Part shown: in pieces, positions 17,773 through 26,627 of the stretch
How positions within the stretch are numbered: the first letter of the stretch is position 1
Layout of the letters: every line of letters begins with the position of its first letter
Assembly: GCA_025149125.1 (NCBI GenBank)
Contig: CP102272.1
Coordinates: forward strand, 5,580,001 to 5,644,000
DNA length: 64,000 bases
DNA from: [Clostridium] asparagiforme DSM 15981
Lineage (GTDB): Bacteria; Bacillota; Clostridia; Lachnospirales; Lachnospiraceae
Direction of reading: 5' to 3'
Made by a program: the position numbers and the translations under genes
Notes under the pieces: model-generated
Database searches by the model: none
What the model was told of the DNA's origin: nothing
What the model saw: the letters and a program-made list of their open reading frames with translations, nothing else

Positions 17773-18855
17773 TCACACCCGCTCGATATGATACCCCGCC
17801 GCCTTAGACAACCGGTTCATAATCGCCTGTCCCAGATGGTCCTCGGAAAAGCTTTCAGAATAAATATAATCCACCTTCAGATCATCAAATTCCCGCAGCA
17901 CTGCGTACAGATTGTGGGCCACAGTCTCCTTTTTGGCCCGGGCGCCGATGCTGCGCACCAGACCGCCCTCGTAGCGATCCCTGGACTCGTCGGTGCAGAT
18001 AATGCCCACCCGGCTTCCGGCCGCCAGCTTCTCCTGAGCCAGCTGGTTCACCCGCTGAATCATGCGCTCCACCGCTGCGGCGTCCTCGCCCTGCCCCTCA
18101 GTCGGCTCCACCAGCGTCAGCTCCGCCCTGGGCGCGTAGTGCTTGTACTTCATGCCCGGCGCCCTGGGCCTCATATCAGCGCCCATGGGGCCAAGGATGG
18201 CCGGGTCAATCTTCACCTCGTCCAGCACCTCCCGCAGCATCTCCATGGTGATGGCCCCGGGCCGCAGCACGGTGGGAATCCGGCAGGACACGTCCACGAT
18301 GGTGGACTCCACGCCGATGCCCACAGGGCCGCCGTCGATAATCATATCGATGCGCCCGTTCATGTCCTGCCAGACGTGGTCCGCCGTAGTGGGGCTTGGA
18401 CGGCCGGAGGTGTTGGCGCTGGGGGCCGCCACCGGCACCCCGGCCAGGGCGATCAGGCGGTTGGCCACCGGGTCGCTGGGCATACGGATGGCCACCGTGT
18501 CCAGACCGCCGGTGGTACCGTAGGGTACGGCCGGACTCTTGGGGAAGATCATGGTCAGCGGCCCCGGCCAGAAGGCCTCCATCAGCTTGCGCCCGTTCTC
18601 CGGTATGTACTCCACCAGCGCCTCCACGTCCTCAGGGTCCGCCACATGGGCGATCAGCGGGTTGTCCGAGGGACGCCCCTTGGCCTCATAAATCTTCCGG
18701 GCCGCCGCCTCGTCCAGGGCGTTGGCCCCCAGGCCGTACACCGTCTCCGTGGGGAAGGCCACCAGTCCGCCCTCCCGCAGTATCTCCGCCGCCTCCAAAA
18801 GCTCCCTGTCATGGATTCTGGCTGTATCTTCAATTTTAACGCGCTTTGTCTCCAT
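17773..18855 (-). CDS. sua5: L-threonylcarbamoyladenylate synthase (Sua5 type)
   Basis: A 360-residue tRNA-modification enzyme that makes threonylcarbamoyl-AMP from threonine, bicarbonate and ATP for t6A37. Residues 15-205 form the YrdC-like domain (GLVAFPTETVYGLG, KGRPSDNPLI, APSANTSGRPSPT, GVESTIVDV, LRPGAI). A linker (RPRAPGMKYKHYAP) leads to the C-terminal Sua5 domain found in the long form. The length fits Sua5 rather than the short TsaC. It has its own promoter (18928-18956) and may be transcribed with gntR. Confidence 0.96.
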   Translation of the reverse strand: METKRVKIEDTARIHDRELLEAAEILREGGLVAFPTETVYGLGANALDEAAARKIYEAKGRPSDNPLIAHVADPEDVEALVEYIPENGRKLMEAFWPGPLTMIFPKSPAVPYGTTGGLDTVAIRMPSDPVANRLIALAGVPVAAPSANTSGRPSPTTADHVWQDMNGRIDMIIDGGPVGIGVESTIVDVSCRIPTVLRPGAITMEMLREVLDEVKIDPAILGPMGADMRPRAPGMKYKHYAPRAELTLVEPTEGQGEDAAAVERMIQRVNQLAQEKLAAGSRVGIICTDESRDRYEGGLVRSIGARAKKETVAHNLYAVLREFDDLKVDYIYSESFSEDHLGQAIMNRLSKAAGYHIERV

Positions 18856-18927
18856 CTCTCGTGTTCCTCATTCACCAATTCCAGGCCCGGCGGGCAATTT
18901 CCCCCAGCCGGACACAGTTCCGGTTTC

Positions 18928-18956
18928 ATTTTAACACCGGGGAGGCGGAAAGTAAA
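18928..18956 (-). promoter_or_regulatory. sigma-A promoter upstream of sua5
   Basis: TTTACT (18951-18956 on the minus strand), a 17-nt spacer and TAAAAT (18928-18933), 73 bp before the sua5 ATG. No clear terminator separates it from the upstream inositol-phosphatase gene. Confidence 0.5.
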
Positions 18957-18999
18957 GCGGATCAGCCTTCACAAAACCGGCTGCACAAGCGCCCCATTC

Positions 19000-19776
19000 T
19001 CACAGATACCGCTCCAGCAGCGCCCTGTGAATCCCCGGCGTTCCCGCAACAACGCAGCAGGGCCGGTTTAGCGCCGGTTCCCGCCCCTCGAAGTCCGTGA
19101 CGCAGCCGCCCGCCTCCTTCACCAGCAGCGCGCCTGCCCCATAGTCCCATGGTTTCAGATTGGGCTCGAAATAGGCGTCAATTCGGCCGCAGGCCACATA
19201 GGACAGATCCAGAGCGGCGCTCCCCAGCCGCCGGATGTCCTGACAGTCCAGGAAAATGCTCTTGATCCGCTCAAAATTACGGTCCGCCAGCTCATGGTAG
19301 TAGGGGGCCGTTCCCACGCTGATCAGCGCTTCCCGCATCTGCGCCGCAGGCCCCACGTGAATGGGATTTCCGTTCAGATACGCGCCGCCTCCGCGAACCG
19401 CGTGAAACAGCTCGTCCCGGTACGGGTTGTAGACGATGCCAAGCTCCAGGCGGGAATCCACGGCCAAAGCCAGTGAGACGGCGCTGTGGTCAAACCGATG
19501 CACCAGGTTGGTGGTGCCGTCCACCGGGTCCAGAATCCAGACCGCGCCCGCAAAATCGATGCCGCTGTTGTCCTTCTCCTCCCCCATAAACTGGATATCC
19601 GGGTACAGTGCCAGAAGCCGCTCCTGCACCTGCCTCTGCACGGCAAAGTCCGCCTCCGTGGCAAAGTCGATATCCCCCTTAAAGGTGATCCGGCCGGACA
19701 TTTCCCCGTCCAGAAAGCAGGGCTTCATATTCCGTATTATATGGATCAACTGCTGTACGTCAATCATTTCCTTCAT
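19000..19776 (-). CDS. inositol monophosphatase family protein
   Basis: A 258-residue Mg-dependent phosphatase. Motif 1 WILDPVDGTTNLVHRF and motif 2 PWDYGAGALLVKEAGG give the metal ligands Asp-Asp-Asp, and GEEKDNSG supplies the motif-1 glutamate. Family enzymes remove phosphate from inositol phosphates, sugar phosphates, PAP or fructose 1,6-bisphosphate. ATG at 19776 has GGGGAG 7 nt upstream; a GTG two codons earlier is too close to it. It is 17 bp after the phosphohexomutase gene and closes the ROK-NAGPA-mutase run, so its substrate is probably a sugar or inositol phosphate released in that pathway. Confidence 0.92.
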   Translation of the reverse strand: MKEMIDVQQLIHIIRNMKPCFLDGEMSGRITFKGDIDFATEADFAVQRQVQERLLALYPDIQFMGEEKDNSGIDFAGAVWILDPVDGTTNLVHRFDHSAVSLALAVDSRLELGIVYNPYRDELFHAVRGGGAYLNGNPIHVGPAAQMREALISVGTAPYYHELADRNFERIKSIFLDCQDIRRLGSAALDLSYVACGRIDAYFEPNLKPWDYGAGALLVKEAGGCVTDFEGREPALNRPCCVVAGTPGIHRALLERYL

Positions 19777-19793
19777 GTTCACTCTCCCCGCCT

Positions 19794-21209
19794 CTATAGG
19801 CCCAGATACGTTTCAAACAACCCACAGATCTCCCTGGCAGCCTGTTTATCCGGCATCTCACAGAAAATACGCAGCAGCGGCTCCGTTCCGGAAAACCGGG
19901 CGATGACCCAGCCGTTGTTCTTAAAATACACCTTGCAGCCGTCCATGTAGGAGACGCGGTCCACCTGGTAATCTGCCAGGTCCGGCAGCTTTCGCTTCTC
20001 ATAGAGCACTTCCAAAAGCCGTTCCTTCTCCTGCTCCGTGAACTCGTAGGCCCGCTCCTCCATGTACATTTCCCCGCACTCCTTCCGGATCTCCAGGACC
20101 AGCTCGCTCAAAGGTTTGCCCGTGACCGCAATCATCTCCACCAGCAGGGTGGCGGCGTAGACTCCGTCCTTGCCGTTGATGTGCCCGGCCACCGTCAGGC
20201 CGCCGGAGGACTCCCCGCCGATCACGGCCCCGGTCTCCGTCATTTTTGCGGAAATGTACTTGAAACCCACTGGCACCTCGTAGCATTTCTCGCCGAACGC
20301 CGCCGCCACCTGATCCAGGCGATGGGTAGTCGCCAGGTTGCGCACCACCGGGCCCCTCAGCCCTTTGTAGCGGATCAGGTAATAGTACAGCAGCACCAGA
20401 ATGTCGTTGGGATGGAGAAAATGCCCCTTGTCATCGATCACGCCCAGCCGGTCCGCGTCGCCGTCCGTGGCGATTCCCAGATCGTAGTTCCACTCCATCA
20501 CCTGGTTCTGGAGCGCCCGCAGGGTGTCCGCCGTGGGGGCCGGAAGCCTTCCGCCGAACAGCGTGTCGTGCTCCTGGTGAATCACGTCCAGATCACAGCG
20601 CCCGGAGATCAAAATGGTGCTTAACGCCGTCTTGCTGACCCCGTACATGGGGTCGAAGGCCACCTTCAGCTGGCTCTTCTTGATGGCATCCATGTCAATC
20701 TTGCTCATGATGCCGTCGATATACTCGTTCATGGGGTAGATCTCCTCCACCAGGCCCTGCTTTTTCGCCTCCTCGTAGCGTTTTCTGGGGATACCGGCCG
20801 CATCCACCCGGGCGATATAGCGCTCAATGTCCCGGGTCTGAACCTCGTCGGCGTCCCTGCCCCCGCCGGTGAACACCTTGATGCCGTTGTAAATGGCCGG
20901 ATTGTGGCTGGCCGTCACCATGAAACCGTAGGGAAACTGGTGCTTCATCACGTAGTCCATGATCAGCGGGGTGGGGACGGACCGGTTGACGAAGTAACAC
21001 TTGATCCCCGCGGCCGCCAGGACCTCGCAGCTCCAGATCACCGCCTCCCTGGACAGGAAACGCCGGTCGTAGCCGATGACCACGCCTTTCCCATCCACCT
21101 GTTCGCAGATCATCTTATCCGCCATTGCTTTTGCCAGAATGCAGATATTCTCCTTGGTAAATTCGTCCCCGATAATCGCTCTCCATCCGCCTGTACCGAA
21201 TTTTATCAT
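19794..21209 (-). CDS. phosphoglucomutase/phosphomannomutase family protein
   Basis: A 471-residue alpha-D-phosphohexomutase. All four domain signatures are present: the phosphoserine loop TASHNPAIYNG near 100, the metal loop DGDADRLGV near 240, the sugar-binding GGESSGG near 325, and the phosphate-binding RFSGTEPLLRI near 440. These enzymes interconvert hexose 1- and 6-phosphates. ATG at 21209 has AAAGGAG 8 nt upstream. It follows the NAGPA-domain gene after an 82-bp spacer containing a very stable hairpin and precedes the inositol-phosphatase gene by 17 bp. A hexose 1-phosphate released by the NAGPA-domain enzyme would be a natural substrate. Confidence 0.93.
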   Translation of the reverse strand: MIKFGTGGWRAIIGDEFTKENICILAKAMADKMICEQVDGKGVVIGYDRRFLSREAVIWSCEVLAAAGIKCYFVNRSVPTPLIMDYVMKHQFPYGFMVTASHNPAIYNGIKVFTGGGRDADEVQTRDIERYIARVDAAGIPRKRYEEAKKQGLVEEIYPMNEYIDGIMSKIDMDAIKKSQLKVAFDPMYGVSKTALSTILISGRCDLDVIHQEHDTLFGGRLPAPTADTLRALQNQVMEWNYDLGIATDGDADRLGVIDDKGHFLHPNDILVLLYYYLIRYKGLRGPVVRNLATTHRLDQVAAAFGEKCYEVPVGFKYISAKMTETGAVIGGESSGGLTVAGHINGKDGVYAATLLVEMIAVTGKPLSELVLEIRKECGEMYMEERAYEFTEQEKERLLEVLYEKRKLPDLADYQVDRVSYMDGCKVYFKNNGWVIARFSGTEPLLRIFCEMPDKQAAREICGLFETYLGL

Positions 21210-21235
21210 GCGTCTGTCTCCTTTACGTCTATGGA

Positions 21236-21265
21236 CGCCCGCGGGCCGGAGTCCGGCCGCGGGCG
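21236..21265 (-). repeat. stable intergenic hairpin before the phosphohexomutase gene
   Basis: CGCCCGCGGGCCGGA and TCCGGCCGCGGGCG pair over 14 bp with a one-base bulge and an almost closed loop. No U-run follows on the minus strand, so it is unlikely to be a terminator. It could mark an mRNA processing or stability site inside the operon. Confidence 0.55.
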
Positions 21266-21291
21266 CAGTGATTCCCCGCAATGGGGGTATT

Positions 21292-23688
21292 TTATTGTTT
21301 CATGCACAGAAGTGTGTTGATCCGGCGCACCATACCGGCCGGGCTGGTATAGGAGGTGGCGGGGTAGCTGAGCTCCACAAACACCTTTCCCACCGCCATT
21401 CCGAACACCGCGGAGCCGCCGCCGTCCACATTCATCATATGCCGGACGTTGGGCACCAGCGTCCGGGCGATTCTGCCCATCTGCGCGTAGTCCGCCCCCA
21501 CAGACAAGGCCGTCCTGCCGGAAAATACCAGAACGAACAGCTCCCCCTGGTCCGTAACGCCCACCGCGGTCCTGGGGTGCTTGGAAAGCCTGTGGATCTC
21601 GCTCTCCTGAGTCTGACGTGACAGCGGTCCCAGCCATCCCTCGTCTTCCAGCCGCGACAGGCCGGTCTCCTGTTCAAAGAGGCTTTCCCCATCGCTTATG
21701 AGGGACATGCCGCCGCCAAAGGCCCAGCACACCGAGTCCCAGTCCTCCGCCCCGATTCCCTCGGGCGGCTCCAGGCAGATCACGGCCTCCGGGCCGTCCC
21801 AGCGGTAATATCCGTCCCCGGCGGCTTCAAAGCCCAGGGCCCGGATCAAATCCTCCCCCGTCTCCCGCGCCAGGGACACCACCGCGCCGATGCTGGGGAC
21901 CATCACATCCCCCATGCGGGCGCAGACCACCTTGTCCTGGATCACCACCAGGTTGAACCGGCCCTCCCCGGCAAACTCGCAGTAGCCGTCCGTTTTTTCC
22001 TCCGTCCTGTGAGCCGAGCGGTAAGGCGTGAAAATGCAGACGGGGCCGGGGGAGTCCTGCGGATTCACATCCCGGGCCGTCCACGAAAGCCGCCGCCCTC
22101 CCAGGGAAATACTCCCGCCGCCCAAAGCGTACTGAAAGAACAGAAAGCTTCCGTCCCGCTTCATGGCCACGCAGGCCTTCCGGTAGAGTGGAAATGTCTC
22201 CACCCGCCGCCCGCCCTCGTACCGGAGCATGTAATCCAGGTGGCCGCCGTCCAGCCCGATCTGCTCCATCGGCCGCTCCTGGCGCAGCTCGTTGTACCAG
22301 GAGACTAGTTTGGGGGTGAGGAAAAACAGGAAATTCGAGATCAACAGCATTCCTTCCTCCTCCCCCTCCGCCACCAACGCCCTGGGGGAGCGGGCGCCGC
22401 CATCCGCCAGGATCACCCGGGACCCGCGGGCCTTTGCCATCACGGCGCCCTGGACCAGAATGCCGTCCTGGGGCTCCTCGCAGCCCCAGGGGACCGGAAT
22501 CTCCGACAGCGTCCTCCCATCCATGTAAGCTGAGATATACCGCAGGCCGGGAACGCCGTTCAGATACCCGGAGATCAGCTCCTCACGCCGGCGGCAGTAG
22601 GAGCCGTAGAAATACGGACTGCAGGAATCCTCCTCGCCGCTATCCATGCGCACCGGCAGCCGCTCCTCCCCGCCTTCCCCGTAAATATTGATAAAATACT
22701 GCGGATACCGGGCGTACAGCCGCTCCAGCCCCAGCTCATAGATCTCGGGCCCGAAGTCCCGCTCCAGCCGCGCAAGCTGGCAGTAGGACGCTCTGGTCTT
22801 TTCAATCAGAGGCACCAGGGGCAGAATGTCAAAATGAGGCGGCACATAGATGGTGCAGAGCCCGCGGCCCACGAACTGGCCCGCAATGGCCCTTGCGAAA
22901 TAGCAGGACGGCACGGTGCGCACAATGGACGGCAGATTCAGATTCCGGCAGTGGAACAGCCCGTCGTCCCCGTAGACAATGAGAACGGCCTTTCCCAGGT
23001 CAATATCCCGCTGCAACCCTTCCTTGTACCGGACTGCGGACAAATCCAGCAGCGAATATCTTGCCCTGTCCTCCAAAAATACCGGCTCTCTGCCTCCCGG
23101 AGCCATACCCGGCAGCGCGGCCAGGGCCTCCCGGGTCAGGATCGCATCCCCGGCGGTCTGACCGGTGAGCACGTAGAGATCCTTTCCCAGCTCCGCCGCC
23201 CGCCCCATGTCGTTTACCATATATTGGAAATAATTCGGGTCCGCCAGGCAGAACACCACCCCGTTGCTGTCCTCCATCAGGCGCTGCCAGACGCCGCTCT
23301 GGTCAATCCCCGCGCCCAGGCCCATGGTCCCGGATCCCAGGCACCTGCGGATCTGGGCCTTCTCGATGGCGCCTGCGCCCAGAAACTGCTTGCGGATGCT
23401 GTGGACGCTGCCGTAAATCTGCTCCAGAGTCCACTGGTCGTAGGACTCCATCTGGTCGAAAAAGCGCCTCAACTGCCGGTAATACCGCTCTAACGCCTCC
23501 CCGCCGGTCTCATGTTCCCGGTTCATCTCCTCCGCAAACCGGTCCCGGACCGCTGCGTGTTCCCGGTCCAGAACCAGCTCGATATCTTTATAGAAAAAAC
23601 AGGTGTACAGCGTGTCCCCCAAAAAACGCCTCCGGTAATAGCTTCCAAAGGACCAGCGGCTGTCCACAATATCCAAATAGTTGTTCAT
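21292..23688 (-). CDS. large protein with C-terminal phosphodiester glycosidase (NAGPA) domain
   Basis: A 798-residue protein with no signal peptide or membrane segment, so probably cytoplasmic. Residues about 500-798 match the NAGPA domain: VMVPSIGAVVSL, then HPRTAVGVTDQGELFVLVFSGR and NVDGGGSAVFG, the family hallmark. NAGPA-domain enzymes split sugar-phosphodiester bonds; human NAGPA removes GlcNAc from GlcNAc-P-mannose. Residues 1 to about 450 match nothing I recognise; they include alternating helical and beta-like stretches and LYVLTGQTAGDA and IYVPPHFDILPLV segments. The usual DGR of the family is SGR here. It lies 10 bp after the ROK regulator gene, in line with the importer, phosphohexomutase and phosphatase genes. 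Confidence 0.82.
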   Translation of the reverse strand: MNNYLDIVDSRWSFGSYYRRRFLGDTLYTCFFYKDIELVLDREHAAVRDRFAEEMNREHETGGEALERYYRQLRRFFDQMESYDQWTLEQIYGSVHSIRKQFLGAGAIEKAQIRRCLGSGTMGLGAGIDQSGVWQRLMEDSNGVVFCLADPNYFQYMVNDMGRAAELGKDLYVLTGQTAGDAILTREALAALPGMAPGGREPVFLEDRARYSLLDLSAVRYKEGLQRDIDLGKAVLIVYGDDGLFHCRNLNLPSIVRTVPSCYFARAIAGQFVGRGLCTIYVPPHFDILPLVPLIEKTRASYCQLARLERDFGPEIYELGLERLYARYPQYFINIYGEGGEERLPVRMDSGEEDSCSPYFYGSYCRRREELISGYLNGVPGLRYISAYMDGRTLSEIPVPWGCEEPQDGILVQGAVMAKARGSRVILADGGARSPRALVAEGEEEGMLLISNFLFFLTPKLVSWYNELRQERPMEQIGLDGGHLDYMLRYEGGRRVETFPLYRKACVAMKRDGSFLFFQYALGGGSISLGGRRLSWTARDVNPQDSPGPVCIFTPYRSAHRTEEKTDGYCEFAGEGRFNLVVIQDKVVCARMGDVMVPSIGAVVSLARETGEDLIRALGFEAAGDGYYRWDGPEAVICLEPPEGIGAEDWDSVCWAFGGGMSLISDGESLFEQETGLSRLEDEGWLGPLSRQTQESEIHRLSKHPRTAVGVTDQGELFVLVFSGRTALSVGADYAQMGRIARTLVPNVRHMMNVDGGGSAVFGMAVGKVFVELSYPATSYTSPAGMVRRINTLLCMKQ

Positions 23689-23698
23689 AGCGCTCCCA

Positions 23699-24835
23699 TC
23701 ACAATCTGATATCGCTCTCCGTGGAAAAATAATAGTCCAGCAGGAACCGGCTGCTGATGGCCGTGATCTTCACGTTGGTGCGGATTTCCAGCCGTTTGAA
23801 GGAAACCCAATAGCTCAACAGCTTGCGGATTTTCCGGTCCAGGCAGGGGTAGATGATGGATTCAAAATACTCCACCGTGCAGCCGCAGAGGATAATCCGG
23901 TCCAGGTCCAACAAAATGATCACGTTGGCCAGAATGGGAGCCAGATATGCGCACACATCCTCAATCAGCGCCACGGCCTTCGGCTCCTTGCGCCTCACCT
24001 CCTCAACCAACTCCCCGTAGGGCTTTCCGTAGTCCGCCTCCAGAGCTTCCAGGGAGATAAATTTCGTCAGACAGTTGGTTTTTCCGCAGACGCAGGGCCG
24101 CTCCGCGCCCTGAGCCATGGCGGTCACGTGGCCCAGCTCTCCGGCCACGTTGTTGGTGCTCTCCAGCACCCGGCCGCCCAGCACAAAGGCGGAGCCGATT
24201 CCCACGTCGATCTTGGCGATCATAAAGTTCAAATCCGCCGGAAACTGCGATTTCTCATAGTAGGCGAACATGTTCGCGTCGTTGCGGACCAGCACGGGCA
24301 CGCCCAGGTATGACAGCTCCCCGGCCAGATCCAGATTGTACCAGTTCAGTTTTCCAGCCTCCACCACGATGCCCTTGTCCTCGTTGACAACGCCGGTGAC
24401 GCTGATGGCGCAGGCCAGGATGGTCCTTACCGTCCCCGCCCGCTCCAACACCCGGCCGATCATCTCTTTGAGAACGTCCAGCACGTCCGTCTTCTGGCCC
24501 ACCGGGCGCTCCTCCGAGGCAATCACCGTCTCGTCCAGGGCATTTACATAGACCGCCACCCGGCCGATGTTGATGTCCGCCGTGATCATATAGAAGCCCG
24601 AGTAGTTGACGGACAGGGACACGGGGTTGCGGCCCTTGATCCCCAGGGACGGCGCATACTCCAAGAGCACCCTGCGCTCGACGAGCTCCGTCACCAGGTT
24701 GGTGACGGTCTGGGAAGATAGATTTGTCTTTTCCGCGATCAGCTTCCGGTAGATCCCCGGGTTCTCATGAACGATTTTCAGGATATTCTTTTCATTGATC
24801 AGTTTCATTCTGTCGGGACTTGTCAATCTTCTCAT
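23699..24835 (-). CDS. ROK family transcriptional regulator
   Basis: A 378-residue XylR/NagC-type repressor. The N-terminal winged helix (residues about 10-70, RKLIAEKTNLSSQTVTNLV) is followed by a ROK domain. KIDVGIGSAFVLGGRV and the zinc motif in RPCVCGKTNCLTKF are preserved, with GELGHV before it. Such repressors release DNA on binding a sugar or sugar phosphate. ATG at 24835 has GAGGAG 10 nt upstream. It sits between the importer genes and the NAGPA-domain gene, all on one strand, and probably controls the whole set. Confidence 0.92.
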   Translation of the reverse strand: MRRLTSPDRMKLINEKNILKIVHENPGIYRKLIAEKTNLSSQTVTNLVTELVERRVLLEYAPSLGIKGRNPVSLSVNYSGFYMITADINIGRVAVYVNALDETVIASEERPVGQKTDVLDVLKEMIGRVLERAGTVRTILACAISVTGVVNEDKGIVVEAGKLNWYNLDLAGELSYLGVPVLVRNDANMFAYYEKSQFPADLNFMIAKIDVGIGSAFVLGGRVLESTNNVAGELGHVTAMAQGAERPCVCGKTNCLTKFISLEALEADYGKPYGELVEEVRRKEPKAVALIEDVCAYLAPILANVIILLDLDRIILCGCTVEYFESIIYPCLDRKIRKLLSYWVSFKRLEIRTNVKITAISSRFLLDYYFSTESDIRL

Positions 24836-24869
24836 ACAGTTTAAGCTCCTCTTTCTACATGTTTATGGC

Positions 24870-26603
24870 TCAGCGGCGTTTCCGGCCAAACAGCCTCTTT
24901 TTGATCTTTGCCGCCCCACCCCCCTGGGTCAGGTAAAGGGCAAAGCTGCACAGAATCATCAGCACCACGGAATATACTAACGCCATGGCCTGGGCGTTCT
25001 CATTCACGCCCTCGTCGCTGGCTGACTTAATTATAACACCTAATGGCTGATATTTTGGAGAATATAAAAAAACCGACAAATCAAAATCGGAAAGCAGCGC
25101 GTTAAAATTCATAGCCATGACCGAGACCACCGTGGGCATGATCACCGGCAGTATCACCCGGACCATCGTGTAGGACGTTCCCGCCCCCATGGTCTTTGCC
25201 GCCTCCTCCAGGCTGTCCTCCACGCCGAAGAACGCCGCCCGGATCATTCGGAAGGAGAAGGGAAGCTTGACCACAATATAGGCGATCAGCATGATCCAGA
25301 TGCTGCCGATCAGCACCTTACCGCCCACAACCGCCCGCGGCACGTCGTAGGAGAACATCAGCCCCAGGGCGATAAAGGTGGTGGGCAGCATCCAGGGAAT
25401 CAGCAGGCCGTACTCGAAAAACGCGTCGGTCCTGTGCTCGTTCCTGCGCACAAACCGGGCCACAATCACACTGATCACGCAGGCTCCCGCCGCCGCGGCC
25501 ACGGAGTAAACGATACTCACCAGGTAGGGCCTGAACGCGTCCTGTTTCGTGAACAGCGCCACGTAATTTTTCAGGGTGAAGGCGCTTAAGGACAGGGTCG
25601 AGGTCTTGATCGCCAGGGCGTCGCAGAAGGAGAACAGCACCACCAGGCAGATGGGCAGCATGTAGATCACGAACATGGCGTAGGCAACCACATGGGCCGC
25701 CACATTGGCCGCGGGGTTGCGCAGCCTGGCCTTGCGCATTTTCGCCTTGGTCTTGGACACGGATATGTAATTTCCCTTCCGCTCCACCCGGTTCATGATA
25801 AACAGCAGCACAATGGTCATCAGGCCCAGAATCATGGCCAGGACCGCCGCCAGATCCCGGGATCCCGGAGACTGGGCAAAACTGACGATCATGGGGTTGA
25901 TGGTCTGGAACTTGCTGCCGCCGATCATCAAAGGCGCGGACAGCGCGCAGATACCGGTGAGAAAGGTCATGATCGTCAGCGCGAACAGCGTGGGCTTTAA
26001 CGTGGGCAGTACCACCTTGAAGAGAATCCGACTGTCCGAGGCCCCCATGTTCCTGGCCGCCTCGATGGTGTGGTAATCCAGGGCCCGTATGGCGTTGGTC
26101 AGGAAAATGATGTGGTTAGACGTACAGGCAAAGGTCATGACAAAGAGCACCGCGCCGAAGCCTGTGAACCAGTTGACGTTCATATTCGGGAACAGGAGGG
26201 TCAGGCCCTTGGTCACGATCCCCTTGGAGCCGTACACGAACTTGTAGCCCATGGCCAGCACCACGCCGCCGTAGACTAGGGAGGTCATGTAGGCCAGCCG
26301 CAGGAAAAACGCTCCCTTAATGTCCCAGTATTCCGTGAACAGCACCACCAGGGTGCCCACCAGATTCACCGTAATTACCAGACTGATGCCCAGCACCAGG
26401 CTGTTGATCATGCTCTTCACCGCCCGCTTGGACTTTAACAGCTTGGTGACGGCCTCGGCGCTGAACCGGCCGTCCTCCTGGAGCACGCTGATCATGATAT
26501 TGATGTTGGGAAATAGAATAAACGCCGCGATGAACCAGACCAGCACGATGCGGATGGCAATGGCCTGGGGCGTCATTTTCTGTTTTCTGCCGTGTGTTTT
26601 CAT
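24870..26603 (-). CDS. AfuB-type ABC transporter permease (fused two-domain)
   Basis: A 577-residue membrane protein with about 12 helices in two BPD permease halves. EAA loops are EAARNMGASDSRILFKVVLP near 200 and EAAKTMGAGTSYTMVRVILP near 475. The two halves are joined by a basic cytoplasmic segment (SKTKAKMRKARLR). The start follows GGAGGTGG, 24 bp after the ATPase stop. It forms the membrane channel of the second family-1 importer in this window and is related in layout, not closely in sequence, to the first at 3247-4896. The C-terminus is strongly basic (KKRLFGRKRR). Confidence 0.92.
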   Translation of the reverse strand: MKTHGRKQKMTPQAIAIRIVLVWFIAAFILFPNINIMISVLQEDGRFSAEAVTKLLKSKRAVKSMINSLVLGISLVITVNLVGTLVVLFTEYWDIKGAFFLRLAYMTSLVYGGVVLAMGYKFVYGSKGIVTKGLTLLFPNMNVNWFTGFGAVLFVMTFACTSNHIIFLTNAIRALDYHTIEAARNMGASDSRILFKVVLPTLKPTLFALTIMTFLTGICALSAPLMIGGSKFQTINPMIVSFAQSPGSRDLAAVLAMILGLMTIVLLFIMNRVERKGNYISVSKTKAKMRKARLRNPAANVAAHVVAYAMFVIYMLPICLVVLFSFCDALAIKTSTLSLSAFTLKNYVALFTKQDAFRPYLVSIVYSVAAAAGACVISVIVARFVRRNEHRTDAFFEYGLLIPWMLPTTFIALGLMFSYDVPRAVVGGKVLIGSIWIMLIAYIVVKLPFSFRMIRAAFFGVEDSLEEAAKTMGAGTSYTMVRVILPVIMPTVVSVMAMNFNALLSDFDLSVFLYSPKYQPLGVIIKSASDEGVNENAQAMALVYSVVLMILCSFALYLTQGGGAAKIKKRLFGRKRR

Positions 26604-26627
26604 ATCGATTCATCCACCTCCCGCGGG

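Noticed and set aside
17788..19071. 427-codon open frame opposite sua5
   Set aside because: It is His/Gly/Arg-rich, has no family resemblance, and is fully antisense to sua5 and part of the phosphatase gene.
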